The notes under the pieces were generated by a model. That model saw only the letters and a program-made list of their open reading frames with translations. It made no database searches and was not told the origin of the DNA. From Terriglobia bacterium (GTDB lineage Bacteria; Acidobacteriota; Terriglobia; Bryobacterales; Bryobacteraceae): 64,000 bases of DNA. How positions within the stretch are numbered: the stretch's first letter is position 1; the number at the start of each line of letters is the position of its first letter. This document shows positions 46,631 to 55,976 of this stretch, one piece after another. Position numbers and translations under genes: made by a program. The DNA lies in the NCBI GenBank assembly GCA_020073305.1, contig JAIQFK010000026.1, positions 40,578 to 104,577 of the forward strand, written 5' to 3'.

Positions 46631-48391
46631 ATGAGCGAACGTCCCAGCATGGACGTGGATATCGTCTGCGTCGGATTCGGTCCGGCGATGGGCGGTTTCC
46701 TGACGACGCTGGCTCCGGCTCTCGCCGAACTCCCCTCGCCCCCACAAGTGGTCTGCTACGAGCGGGCCGACGGTCTCGGTTTCGGTGTATCCGGCGTGGC
46801 GACGCGCGCGCGGGGGATCCGGCAGTCGTTCCCCAATCTCGATCCGGCGCAAATTCCGATGGCGGCGCCGGTCGGAGAAGAGAAGATCGTCTACCTGCTC
46901 GATCCGATTGGCGCCAGCCGCCGCCCGGCGTCGTTGCGTTTAGCCGATCGATTCACGCGACGGCTCGCGAATCGGGAACTGCAGGCTATCGAGCTGCCCG
47001 GGAGTCCCGAGTTCCTGCATAAAACCGGCGGCCTGGTGCTCTCCATCGGACAATTCAACCAATTCGTCGGCGAGCAGTTGATGATGTCCGGCGCGGTGCA
47101 GCTCTGGCCGGGCGTGCCGGTGGCCGAGCCGCTGATTGAGGATCGCCGTGTGGTGGGAGTCCGGCTGGCGGAACAGAACGGCCAACCCGGAATGGACATT
47201 CGCGCCGCGCTCACCGTGATCGGGGATGGGCCCTTCGGGCCGGTGGGAAGGCGGATCGACGAGACCTTCGGCGTGCCTGGCGGCTTTGAGCGGAATGAGT
47301 GGGCCGTGGGTGCGAAGATGGTGATCGATTTGCCCGAAGGCGTCGCACTCGAACCCGGAACGGTGTTTCACACGATCGGCTATCCGGAGCCGGAGATCTT
47401 CGGTTTCTTGTACGTGCATCCGGAGCGCATGGTCTCTGCCGGAATTTTCGTGCCGTCCTGGTTCGCCAATCCGGTCCGCACGTCTTACCGTTACCTGCAG
47501 CACTTCATCCAGCATCCGTATCTTTGGCGATATCTCAAGGGGGGACGTCTGCGGAGCTGGGGAGCGAAATCGCTGCTCGAATCCGGCCGGCGCGGCGAGC
47601 CCTGGCTGGTGGGAGATGGATACGCTCGCATTGGCGAGGGCTCCGGCAGCACGAACATGCTGACCGGATCGGGCGTGGATGAAGCCTGGACCACGGGCAT
47701 CCAGTTGGCGCAGGGCGTGATTGAACTACTCGGCGAGCGGGCGCCATTCACCAGCGAGAACCTCGAGCGGACGTATGTCGCCCGGCGCCGGGAAAGCTGG
47801 GTGGAGCGAGAGGGGCGGATCGCCGAGAATGCGCGTGACGGTTTTCAATCCGGATTTCTGAAGGGGATGATCGGCATGGGTCTGGCCGGCATCACCAAGG
47901 GATGGTTCACGATTCATCAGGAACCCAGGCCGGCGGCTGAAACGCTGAGCAGTATTGAGGCTTATTTCTCCGACCGAGTTCCCCTGAAAGAGATCGAGAC
48001 CATCCGCGAGCAATGCCGGGCCACGGGCGCGCCTCTGCACGACGTGCTGATGGAGCGCAGCGGCTGGCCGCCGATTCCCTATGATGGCCAATTGCTGGTG
48101 ACTCACCAGGACGCATTGCTCGTGGGCGGCAAGGTGCAAGCTACGCCGGGCTTTGCCGATCACGTCGAGTTTCTGCGGCGAGAGTTGTGCGAGACCTGCC
48201 TGACCCAGGTGTGCGTCGAGATGTGCTCTGGCGAGGCGATCACCCGGAAAGAGGGCGGCGCACCGGTCTTCGATCGTGAAAAATGCGTCCATTGCGGGGC
48301 CTGCCTGTGGAACTGCTCGCGCGCGGTTGACGGTCGCACCAACATCGAGTTCCGCGCGGGCGCGGGTGGTCTGCACTCAGCCGAGAACTAG
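46631..48391 (+). CDS. ETF-quinone oxidoreductase-like (FixCX-type) protein
   Basis: The 586-residue flavoprotein starts with 'VDIVCVGFGPAMGGFLTTLAPAL' and has the family segments 'GDGYARIGEGSGSTNMLTGSGVDEAWTTGIQLA' and a helical C-terminal part. The last 60 residues form a ferredoxin domain ('CETCLTQVCVEMC', then 'REKCVHCGACLWNCSR'), as in ETF-QO or fused FixC-FixX. It would pass electrons from ETF to the quinone pool at the membrane. It lies between the dehydrogenase and etfBA genes, which supports the chain. Confidence 0.87.
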   Translation: MSERPSMDVDIVCVGFGPAMGGFLTTLAPALAELPSPPQVVCYERADGLGFGVSGVATRARGIRQSFPNLDPAQIPMAAPVGEEKIVYLLDPIGASRRPASLRLADRFTRRLANRELQAIELPGSPEFLHKTGGLVLSIGQFNQFVGEQLMMSGAVQLWPGVPVAEPLIEDRRVVGVRLAEQNGQPGMDIRAALTVIGDGPFGPVGRRIDETFGVPGGFERNEWAVGAKMVIDLPEGVALEPGTVFHTIGYPEPEIFGFLYVHPERMVSAGIFVPSWFANPVRTSYRYLQHFIQHPYLWRYLKGGRLRSWGAKSLLESGRRGEPWLVGDGYARIGEGSGSTNMLTGSGVDEAWTTGIQLAQGVIELLGERAPFTSENLERTYVARRRESWVEREGRIAENARDGFQSGFLKGMIGMGLAGITKGWFTIHQEPRPAAETLSSIEAYFSDRVPLKEIETIREQCRATGAPLHDVLMERSGWPPIPYDGQLLVTHQDALLVGGKVQATPGFADHVEFLRRELCETCLTQVCVEMCSGEAITRKEGGAPVFDREKCVHCGACLWNCSRAVDGRTNIEFRAGAGGLHSAEN

Positions 48392-48398
48392 GTTCATC

Positions 48399-49208
48399 AT
48401 GAACATTCCTTACCAGATCGTCGTCTGCGGCGGCGTTGTGCCGGACCCGCTCCAGACTCTTGAGCCCATCGCTACGGCAAACGGCCCGGCGCTGAAGAAC
48501 GAATTGTTGCTGCCGCATGTACTGGATCCGTGGTCCGCTCACGCTCTATACGAGGCGGCACACCTGGCTCGCCGGTCGGCCGGAAGCAAAGTCTGGTTAG
48601 TGAGCGTTGCGCCCAAGACGAAACTGCAGCAGGTGATGATGACGATCGGCCAGCGCGTGCCGCTGGAACTGGTCGCCATCGAGGGGCCCGCCAGCGGCTT
48701 CACCGACGCAGCCGACGTAGCCGCTGCCCTCGCGGCTGGGATTGAAGGGATTGCCGGGCTTGACCAGTCACGCCTGCTGCTATTCGGTGGATGGGAATCG
48801 GCTTCGCGGGCGGCGGGGGCAACCATGCAGATGGTGGGCGAGCGGCTGGGCATCATCGACCAGTTTCAAGGTGTGGACGAGCTGAGTGTCGCGGACGACG
48901 GTGCGCTGCGCATTCTGGAACGCATCGAGGGCGGCCAGCACCAGGTGTCGGTCTGCTCCGGTCCCCCAGTTTTGCTGGGTTGGGCCACCGGCAATCTCCC
49001 AGAGCCGCCTAATCATCCTCAAATTGGAATGCAGAACATGCGCGCCATCATGCCTGCGCTGCAAAAGGCCAGGACGGCGCAGATCAGCGGTGGCGCACGA
49101 TTCGAGAGCGTCACCTTGCCGAAGCAACAACGGGCCACGCGTATCGTGAAAGACAAGCCGGTCGAGGAAATCGCCCGTGAAATCGTGACGTGGGTGACGG
49201 CGGAATAA
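48399..49208 (+). CDS. Electron transfer flavoprotein, beta subunit
   Basis: The 269-residue protein starts at ATG 48399; a longer opening would run back into the upstream gene in another frame. ETF-beta features: 'IVVCGGVVPDPLQTLEP', 'LDPWSAHALYEAAHLARRS', 'AAALAAGIEGIAGLDQSRLLLFGGWES' and 'GPPVLLGWATGNLPEPPNHPQIGMQNMRAIMPA'. It binds AMP in typical ETFs. ETF-alpha follows after 1 bp. Confidence 0.87.
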   Translation: MNIPYQIVVCGGVVPDPLQTLEPIATANGPALKNELLLPHVLDPWSAHALYEAAHLARRSAGSKVWLVSVAPKTKLQQVMMTIGQRVPLELVAIEGPASGFTDAADVAAALAAGIEGIAGLDQSRLLLFGGWESASRAAGATMQMVGERLGIIDQFQGVDELSVADDGALRILERIEGGQHQVSVCSGPPVLLGWATGNLPEPPNHPQIGMQNMRAIMPALQKARTAQISGGARFESVTLPKQQRATRIVKDKPVEEIAREIVTWVTAE

Positions 49209-49209
49209 C

Positions 49210-50232
49210 ATGGCGGAGACGATTCTTTTTCTCGGACACACGGAAGCCGCAGGCGAACTGAGCCGCATTACCCTGGAGGCGCTGGGAGCCGCGAAGTCGC
49301 TCGCCGGTGAACGGGTGGTGGGCCTCGTAGGTCGGGAAACGCTGCACGCCGCTGAGTCCATCGGGAGCTGTGGCGCCTCGCGATTTCTGGCCGTGACAGG
49401 GGAGCCATTTAGTGTGTCCCGCTATGCGACCGATTGCGCCGCGGCGGAGGCGATCTGCCGCGCGGCTGGAGCCACCATTGTGATCGCGCCGCACACTTCG
49501 CGGTGGGCGCGTTCCCTTCCCGGCGTCGCGCAACGTCTGGGTGGCAGAGCGGATACCCACATTACGGGAATCACGTCGAATGGAAGCAGTCTGCAAGTGG
49601 CGCGCTGGTTCTACCGGCAGCGTATGGAAGCTTTGCTCGGGCGAGCCCAGCGCCCCTGGATCCTCCTTCTGGAGTCCGGTTGCCGCGCGGCATGGCAAGG
49701 CGACACGGCGCCAGTGACATTGGAAAACATCGAGGTCGAGATCACACCCGCCCTAGTGCGCACCACGGTGACCGGCAAACAAGCGCCCAGGAGTGAGCTG
49801 CAGACCATTCGTCCCGATGCCGCGCTGTTGTTCGTCGCCGGCGCCGGCTGGACCAAGAAACAGAAAGACGGCGCCATGCACGTCGGCCAGGCGGCAGAGC
49901 TCATCAGCCGGTTCCTGGAGGTCAGCCAGGCTTCACTCGGCAGCAGCAAGTCCCTGGTCGACCTGAGTGGGGAAGGCCATGCGGTGCTTCCCTTCTTGTC
50001 TCACTTGAACCAGGTCGGCCAAACCGGCTCAACCCCGCGCCATCCGAAGGGCCTGGCAACCTGCTGCCACGGCGAAGAACCCCACGTTGTCGGTTGGCGC
50101 TTCATCCAGGAGCGACGCGCGGTGAATCTCGATCCCAACTGCGGATGGGCGCGCGGAAAAGCGGATGTGTTATACGTGGCCGACGCGTTCGAGGTGATGG
50201 CGCGCGTGAACGCGCTGCTGGAAGAAAGGTAG
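49210..50232 (+). CDS. Divergent electron transfer flavoprotein, alpha subunit
   Basis: The 340-residue protein aligns with ETF-alpha at the N-terminal domain and over the FAD domain ('LNQVGQTGSTPRHPKGLATCC', 'NLDPNCGWARGKADVLYVADAFEVMARVNALLEE'). The canonical 'YIAVGISGAIQHLAGM' segment that contacts FAD is replaced by 'LATCCHGEEPHVVGW'. The reading frame is continuous on both sides, so this is divergence and not a frameshift. FAD or partner binding may differ from standard ETF. Confidence 0.83.
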   Translation: MAETILFLGHTEAAGELSRITLEALGAAKSLAGERVVGLVGRETLHAAESIGSCGASRFLAVTGEPFSVSRYATDCAAAEAICRAAGATIVIAPHTSRWARSLPGVAQRLGGRADTHITGITSNGSSLQVARWFYRQRMEALLGRAQRPWILLLESGCRAAWQGDTAPVTLENIEVEITPALVRTTVTGKQAPRSELQTIRPDAALLFVAGAGWTKKQKDGAMHVGQAAELISRFLEVSQASLGSSKSLVDLSGEGHAVLPFLSHLNQVGQTGSTPRHPKGLATCCHGEEPHVVGWRFIQERRAVNLDPNCGWARGKADVLYVADAFEVMARVNALLEER

Positions 50233-50313
50233 TCCTGAGGGGAGCGGAGCCCGGCCGGCCGAGCCCCTCGCGAGCGCCTGGAAATCGGGTATAGAATCCT
50301 TGGTGAGACTCAC

Positions 50314-51591
50314 ATGACTACCCGACGCCAGATTCTCAAGACCGCTGTCGCACCCATGATTGTCCCGAGCCTGGTGCTCGGCCAGCAAGCGGGGGCCGTT
50401 GCGCCCAGCGACAAAATTGTTTTCGGCGGCATCGGCATCGGCTCTCGCGGGGCATACGACCTCAGCAAACTGCTCAACTTCGCGCAGGCTAGATTCGTCG
50501 CGATTTGTGACGTTCGCAATGAGCGGCGCGAAGAGGTCAAGTCGATGGTTGACCAGAAGTATGGCGACCGCGACTGCCGGATGTACGACGATCAGTACGC
50601 CCTGCTCGCCCGCCAGGACATCGACGCCGTGCTGATTGCGACGGGCGACCGCTGGCACACGCCGCTCGCCATCATCGCAGCGCAGCATGGCAAGGATGTC
50701 TATTGCGAGAAACCGTGCTCCATGTCGATGGAGGAGAGCTGGGCGCTTGCCGACGCGTTCCGCCGTTATAACCGTATTTACCAGGCCGGCTGCCAGCGCC
50801 GCAACGGCGGCAACTTCGAGCTTTGCAGGGAGCTACTGAAATCCGGAGTGCTGGGCAAGCTCGAAACCCTGTACGCAGACGTCGGCCCCTCGGTGAATTG
50901 GCCCCCGGTTCCCAGCCGTGACTGGCTGGCCGCCGAGGAGTTGCCTCCCAGACAAGTGCTCGACTGGGATCGCTGGCTGGGGCCCGCTCCCTGGCGTCCC
51001 TATCACTCGTCGTACGTAAGCGGCGGCTGGCGCAACTTCTACGATTTCCACGGAGGGGGGATTCTCGAGTGGGGCTCGCACACGGTGGACCTGTGCCAAT
51101 GGGCCGCGGATCTCGATGATACGCAGCCGGTAGAGTACGAGCCTGTCGGGACCAATGTCGGCCCGTACAAGGTGCTCTGCAAGTATGCGAGCGGCGTGAA
51201 CCTTGTCATGCGCGATGATGGCTGGGATGGCAGCTTGAAGACGGGTTCCTGCAGCTTCCGCATCGAGGGCGACCAGGGCTGGGTGGAAACCGGAGACGCG
51301 ACCAAGATCGAATGCTCCGACAACGTGAAACCGTTCCTGCGTCCCACGACGCCGGCAAGTCTTGCATTGTCGAATCACATTGAAGACCTGCTGCGTTCGA
51401 TCAAGACGCGTCAGCAGCCACGCGCCAGCGCAGCCGCGGCGGCAAACTCGCACGTCGTCTGCCACGCGGCATTCATCGCATACCAACGCAGCAAGAAGCT
51501 GACCTGGGACACGGCGAAGCGGGAATTTACTAACGACGACACCGCGAACAGGATGCGGTCGCGCGCCTTGCGCGAGCCGTGGCGAGTCTGA
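50314..51591 (+). CDS. Gfo/Idh/MocA oxidoreductase, Tat-exported
   Basis: The 425-residue protein has a Tat-type signal ('TTRRQILKTAVAPMIVPSLVLG'), an NAD-binding Rossmann domain ('VFGGIGIGSRGAYDL', 'DAVLIATGDRWHTPLAIIAA', 'KDVYCEKPCSMSMEESWAL') and a C-terminal substrate domain ('GGGILEWGSHTVDLCQWA'). The EKP lysine is the usual catalytic residue. Exported relatives in Acidobacteriota act on sugars. It precedes a HEAT-repeat gene by 16 bp. Substrate unknown. Confidence 0.88.
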   Translation: MTTRRQILKTAVAPMIVPSLVLGQQAGAVAPSDKIVFGGIGIGSRGAYDLSKLLNFAQARFVAICDVRNERREEVKSMVDQKYGDRDCRMYDDQYALLARQDIDAVLIATGDRWHTPLAIIAAQHGKDVYCEKPCSMSMEESWALADAFRRYNRIYQAGCQRRNGGNFELCRELLKSGVLGKLETLYADVGPSVNWPPVPSRDWLAAEELPPRQVLDWDRWLGPAPWRPYHSSYVSGGWRNFYDFHGGGILEWGSHTVDLCQWAADLDDTQPVEYEPVGTNVGPYKVLCKYASGVNLVMRDDGWDGSLKTGSCSFRIEGDQGWVETGDATKIECSDNVKPFLRPTTPASLALSNHIEDLLRSIKTRQQPRASAAAAANSHVVCHAAFIAYQRSKKLTWDTAKREFTNDDTANRMRSRALREPWRV

Positions 51592-51607
51592 GCGGAGGAG
51601 ACACACG

Positions 51608-52315
51608 ATGCCACAAACGACACAGACAGCTCCCGCACCGCAGGCCGCGGCGCCTCCAAAGCCGAAGCCGCCGGAGCCCCCGCCCGAATTTCAGGAGGGT
51701 GACATCGCAACGATGGATGCCGCTGCGCTGATCAGGATTCTCACGGATGCAAGCTCGCCGGAGTTCCAGAAGGCGAAAGCGTGCCAGCGCGCCGGCGAGT
51801 TGGGGCCGAGAGAGGCCGTGCCTGCGTTATCCGCTCTGCTCAGCCATGAGCGTTTGAACACGTACGCACGCTACGGCCTCGAGCCTATTGTCGATCCGTC
51901 GGCGGATGACGCTCTGCGTGCCGGCTTGTCGAAGCTCAAAGGGAATTTACTGATCGGCGTAATCAACTCGATCGGGAAGCGCCGGGATGCGAAGGCCGGA
52001 CCTGTGCTGGCGAAGATGATCTATGACGCCGATGCCGGTGTCGCCCGTGCGGCAGCCGCTGCGCTGGGCCACATTGGCGGTTTGTCCTCGATGAAGGAGC
52101 TGCAGGCCGCCCTTGTGAAGACGAAGGGCATGACGAGGATGGCCGTCGCCGATGCTTCGCTCGTATGCGCGGAGCGTCTGCTGGTCGAGGGCAACCGCGA
52201 TCAGGCCTTGGCGCTCTACGCCTCCCTGAGTGCTCCCGACGTGCCTAAGCCCGCGCGTTTGGCAGCCATGCACGGGATCATTCGCGAGGAAACGTCCACC
52301 AGCCGCCCGCGCTAG
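51608..52315 (+). CDS. HEAT-repeat protein
   Basis: The 235-residue protein has a Pro/Ala-rich N-terminal stretch (residues 5-30), followed by helical HEAT/PBS-lyase-type repeats ('AGPVLAKMIYDADAGVARAAAAALGHIGG', 'EAVPALSALLSHERLNTYARYGL'). No signal peptide is evident. Such proteins are scaffolds. It is probably co-transcribed with the oxidoreductase; partner unknown. Confidence 0.78.
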   Translation: MPQTTQTAPAPQAAAPPKPKPPEPPPEFQEGDIATMDAAALIRILTDASSPEFQKAKACQRAGELGPREAVPALSALLSHERLNTYARYGLEPIVDPSADDALRAGLSKLKGNLLIGVINSIGKRRDAKAGPVLAKMIYDADAGVARAAAAALGHIGGLSSMKELQAALVKTKGMTRMAVADASLVCAERLLVEGNRDQALALYASLSAPDVPKPARLAAMHGIIREETSTSRPR

Positions 52316-52361
52316 AGCAGGGTCCGGATCACGTGGGCGGCCGCGATTCCAAATCGGCTGC

Positions 52362-53717
52362 CTACTTCACAGAAATGTACAGCGTCTGCGGCAGATTATT
52401 TCCGCCCTGGGACACCTGCAACGCCAGGTCGCCGCTTGCAGCATTCGGAGGAACCGTCACGTTGAATTGATAGAGACCCACGAAGCCGGGGGCGAGGCCC
52501 TGGTATAGGACGGTGCCCGGCTGCTGGCTATCTCCGAAAAGGAACTGCACCGGAGTGGAAAGAGTCGTCTGGCCGGTGGCAATTTTGCCCGCAATCGCCG
52601 CGCCGGACTTGACCGGGCCGAAGCCGAGGCCGTAGAGCTGAACCGTCTCACCGGGAAAAGCCGGGGCAGCCGGAAAACCGGGTATTTGGCCGTTTGTGAC
52701 CGGGGCGCCGTTCACATGATACGCGCCGACAAATTGTTTTCCGTTGACCTTGAAGCTGGTGGGCGCAAGCATCGCTCCTCCTTCCGCTTTGATGGCGAAG
52801 TCGATAGGGGCACTGGGCCTGCCGTTGTAAGTTAGAATCACCGGCACGGTTCCACCGGCGGGGACGCCGGCAGGGACCTCGACATTCACCTGCGCCGGAC
52901 TGACGAAGCTCACATAAGCCGGCGTTCCGTTGACGGTGACGCTGACTTTATCGAGTGTGGTTGGTGCGTTGCCGTTGGAAAAATCGCTCGCGCCCCACGG
53001 CCTTTTCGTTCCAGCCAGGTTCGTCCCGTAAATCTCGAGGTACGACCCCGCCGCGGCGGTCGAAGCCCCTCCATAATCGCCGGGCGCGACAATGGCGTTC
53101 GACGCGATTCCGGGCACCACCAGGATAGCCGTGATGAGCACGAGGCTCTGAGACGAAAAGGTGCCGTTGTAGTTGACGAGCGGCAAATTGCTAAAGTCGG
53201 GTCCAAACGTGCCCGACGCATCGTAGGTGGGCTCGCTCGCAATCTGGTCCATGACCGCGAGGCTGGCGTCGTTGGCTACCCGGCCGAACACCGTAAAGCC
53301 CCCGTTGGTGTTGTCGAGATTGGATGAATTGTCGACTTCGTTGAAGTACCATTGACTGGTCGCGCTGTTCGGGTCGCTGCCCAACTTGGCCATGGCGAGG
53401 GTGCCGCGGGTATTCGAGACCTTGAATTCATTCACAACCGGCGCATTTTGTGTGATCGGAACGGGGCCATTGGTGTCCGACCATTGATAACCGCCGCCCT
53501 GGAAAATGAATTGAGGCACAGAGCGGTGAATGAACGAGTTGGCGTAAGCGTTGGCGTGGAGGTACGCCAGAAAATTCGCCACGGTCTTTGGCGCGTCGTT
53601 GGGCAGCAGCGCCACATCGATGTTGCCAACATTCGTTTCAAAGCGAACCGTTTGGCCGGGCAGCGTGAGAGAGACAAGCAAGAAAATATGGAGACCGCCA
53701 AAAGCGAATAAACGCAT
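52362..53717 (-). CDS. Cyclophilin-type PPIase fused to a C-terminal beta module
   Basis: The 451-residue protein has a short signal peptide and a cyclophilin domain (about 22-205: 'VRFETNVGNIDVALLPNDAPKTVANFL', 'FIHRSVPQFIFQGGGYQW', 'RGTLAMAKLGSDPNSATSQWYFN'), followed by the beta-rich Bryobacter/Solibacter module ('YLEIYGTNLAGTKRPW', 'VSVTVNGTPAYVSFVSPAQVNVEVP', 'GETVQLYGLGFGPV'). The N-terminal domain would isomerise prolyl bonds in exported proteins. The module probably mediates attachment or secretion, which is inferred. Confidence 0.86.
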   Translation of the reverse strand: MRLFAFGGLHIFLLVSLTLPGQTVRFETNVGNIDVALLPNDAPKTVANFLAYLHANAYANSFIHRSVPQFIFQGGGYQWSDTNGPVPITQNAPVVNEFKVSNTRGTLAMAKLGSDPNSATSQWYFNEVDNSSNLDNTNGGFTVFGRVANDASLAVMDQIASEPTYDASGTFGPDFSNLPLVNYNGTFSSQSLVLITAILVVPGIASNAIVAPGDYGGASTAAAGSYLEIYGTNLAGTKRPWGASDFSNGNAPTTLDKVSVTVNGTPAYVSFVSPAQVNVEVPAGVPAGGTVPVILTYNGRPSAPIDFAIKAEGGAMLAPTSFKVNGKQFVGAYHVNGAPVTNGQIPGFPAAPAFPGETVQLYGLGFGPVKSGAAIAGKIATGQTTLSTPVQFLFGDSQQPGTVLYQGLAPGFVGLYQFNVTVPPNAASGDLALQVSQGGNNLPQTLYISVK

Positions 53718-53804
53718 ATATAAAAGATGGTTCCGGCCGATCGCGGGTTACCCTTTACCTGAAAGTATGCAAGCCGGGCCCCTTCCCGGAGCGGCCCGTC
53801 GGAT

Positions 53805-54719
53805 TCACACCCGATATCCCTTCGCTCGAAGCACCGGCGCCAGCAACCGGCGCAGGTTTCCGCCCAGTATGAGTTCTTTCGCGGAATCCGGGATTTCGGC
53901 GCCGAGGACCTTTCCGAGTTGCGAGGCGAAGCTCCGGCCTCCGACGTCGCTGCCATAAATCACCCGTTCGGCACCGAGTTCCCGCACTGCCATTTCCACG
54001 AACCCCGACGTTGGATTCGATCCCGCAATGTCGGCCGACACATTCTTCGTATCGCGAATGATGCGGATGCCCCGCTCCCAGTCTCCTCCCGTGTGGACAC
54101 ACACGAACTGAACCTCCGGGTGCCGCTTGGCGAGTGCAACCACGTCATAAGGTGTAGACTCGCCGGACTCATTGCCGCCGATCTTGAGCCAGGTGTGTTG
54201 CAGGATCGGTACCTTCATGGATGCGGCCCGCTCCACGATCGGATCCATCTCCGGAACGCTGCAGGGCTTGTCCGCTTCCACCTCGCCGATGCTCACCATG
54301 GGGCCATCGCGCACGCAGCGATCGAACTCCTGCACACTGAATTCGGGAAAGGCAGGGCTCAAATACACGGAGCCGTAGGAACGGTCCGGAAAGCGGCGCA
54401 CCGCCCGCAACACGCGATCGTTCTCCTCACGAAACTGATCGGGAGTGGGGTGCAGCTCGGCAGAGTAGCCTTGGGAGAGAAGAAGCCGCTCGATCCCCAG
54501 GCGATCGGCGAACCGGACCAGAGCCGTCATACGCTCCTCGGGAGTATCGCCGGGAACGGAACCGAGATGGCAGTGCTCATCCCAAATGCGAAAAGGCCGG
54601 CCGGATTCCGATGCGGTGTTCTGTAAGGGCTTAGCCGGCGCAAGGGCCAGGCTTGCGCAAAAGCCCTTGAGAAGGGTGCGACGGTCGACCCTGGAGGAAG
54701 AGCCGGAGATTGCCCGCAC
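53805..54719 (-). CDS. Tat-exported TIM-barrel amidohydrolase (amidohydrolase-2 type)
   Basis: The 304-residue protein is taken from GTG 54719, so that the Tat signal 'RVDRRTLLKGFCASLALAPA' is near the N-terminus. A TTG at 54764 would add 15 residues of no evident role. The barrel has 'IWDEHCHLG' (metal HxH), 'VPILQHTWLKIGG', 'FVCVHTGGDW' and 'RVIYGSDVGG', as in amidohydrolase-2 enzymes such as decarboxylases and lactonases. The substrate is unknown. It is divergent from the propeller gene. Confidence 0.82.
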   Translation of the reverse strand: MRAISGSSSRVDRRTLLKGFCASLALAPAKPLQNTASESGRPFRIWDEHCHLGSVPGDTPEERMTALVRFADRLGIERLLLSQGYSAELHPTPDQFREENDRVLRAVRRFPDRSYGSVYLSPAFPEFSVQEFDRCVRDGPMVSIGEVEADKPCSVPEMDPIVERAASMKVPILQHTWLKIGGNESGESTPYDVVALAKRHPEVQFVCVHTGGDWERGIRIIRDTKNVSADIAGSNPTSGFVEMAVRELGAERVIYGSDVGGRSFASQLGKVLGAEIPDSAKELILGGNLRRLLAPVLRAKGYRV

Positions 54720-54808
54720 GTTTCTTAGGGTAGCGTGTTTCGAGAAGGGGCGGATTGGGAACAATAACGCGCTTGGCTCCGATATACTTCGGGCAGAAAG
54801 GAACCGTT

Positions 54809-55828
54809 ATGCGCAACATTTTGCTTGTCCTCACACTGGCTACCATGACGACACTTCTGGCGGAGCCATCCTCGTCTTATCACGTCACCCACACGTACAC
54901 GCTGGGTGGGGACGGGAGCTGGGATTACATCGTGCCCGATCCACCCCATCACCGTCTATTTATCGCCCGTCAGAATCGCGTGATGGTCGTCGATGAAGAC
55001 ACCGGGACGCTGCTCGGCGAAATCACCGGCATCCAGGGCGCGCACGGAACCGCGCTGGCGGATGGTACGGGGCATGGATTCGCCACCTCGGGTAACGACC
55101 AGTCCGTGGTCATGTTCGATCTGAAGACCTTCAAGGTGCTGGGCCGGATCCCAGCCGCTGAAGATGCCGACGCGATCCTCTACGACAACGCGTCGAATCG
55201 CGTTTTCACACTGAATGGCGACGCGCATTCCTCGACCGTGATCGACCCGCGGGCCGGGACGTTGATCACGAACATTCCGCTCGGCGGCAAGCCGGAATAC
55301 GGCGCTTCAGCCGGCGATGGCAAGGTGTACGCGAATCTCACCGACACCAGCGAGGTGGTTGAGATCGACGCGAAAACCGCGACCGTGACGCGGCGCTGGT
55401 CCACTGATCCGTGCAAGCAACCGGTCGCCATGGCCATCGACACCGCGCATCATCGGCTGTTCAGCGGATGCCGCAGCGGCCTGATGGCTGTCTCCGACTA
55501 TCAGGCCGGCAAGGTAGTCGCAAGTGTCCCGATCGGCAAGGGCGTCGACGGTGCTGGTTTTGATGCAGCCTCAGGGGACGCATTTGCTTCGAATGCGGAC
55601 GGCACGCTCACCGTGATTCACCAGGACGCCCCGGACCAATATCACGTCATCGAAAACGTACAGACCCCACAGAGGGCGCGCAATATGGGGCTCGACCCCA
55701 CAAACCATCGCTTGTTCATCGTCTCGGCGAAGTTTGGACCGGCGCCCGAGGCCGGCAGGGGAAGAGCGCCGGTGTTACCCGGAACCTTCACCTTGATGGT
55801 GATCGAGCGCGAACCAGCAACGCGCTGA
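54809..55828 (+). CDS. Secreted YncE-like beta-propeller protein
   Basis: The 339-residue protein starts at ATG 54809, with AAAGGA seven bases upstream and a signal peptide ('ILLVLTLATMTTLLAEP'). Repeated blades of the YncE/SMP-30-like kind follow: 'NRVMVVDEDTGTLLGEITGIQGAHGTAL', 'FKVLGRIPAAEDADAILYDNASNRVFTLNGDAHSSTVIDP' and 'HRLFSGCRSGLMAVSDYQAGKVVASVPIG'. It probably works in the periplasm. Ligand unknown. Confidence 0.84.
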   Translation: MRNILLVLTLATMTTLLAEPSSSYHVTHTYTLGGDGSWDYIVPDPPHHRLFIARQNRVMVVDEDTGTLLGEITGIQGAHGTALADGTGHGFATSGNDQSVVMFDLKTFKVLGRIPAAEDADAILYDNASNRVFTLNGDAHSSTVIDPRAGTLITNIPLGGKPEYGASAGDGKVYANLTDTSEVVEIDAKTATVTRRWSTDPCKQPVAMAIDTAHHRLFSGCRSGLMAVSDYQAGKVVASVPIGKGVDGAGFDAASGDAFASNADGTLTVIHQDAPDQYHVIENVQTPQRARNMGLDPTNHRLFIVSAKFGPAPEAGRGRAPVLPGTFTLMVIEREPATR

Positions 55829-55976
55829 CGTGGAAGGCTCTGGCCACCTGAAGCCTCCTTGGAAATTGCGCAGTCGTTTTCAGGTTGGTTGGGTTTAAAG
55901 ACCCGACTCTACGATTCACGGCGCAAATCAGCCTCCTAACCGCAGAAAACAAAAGGGTAACGGAGCGGCAGGCGAT

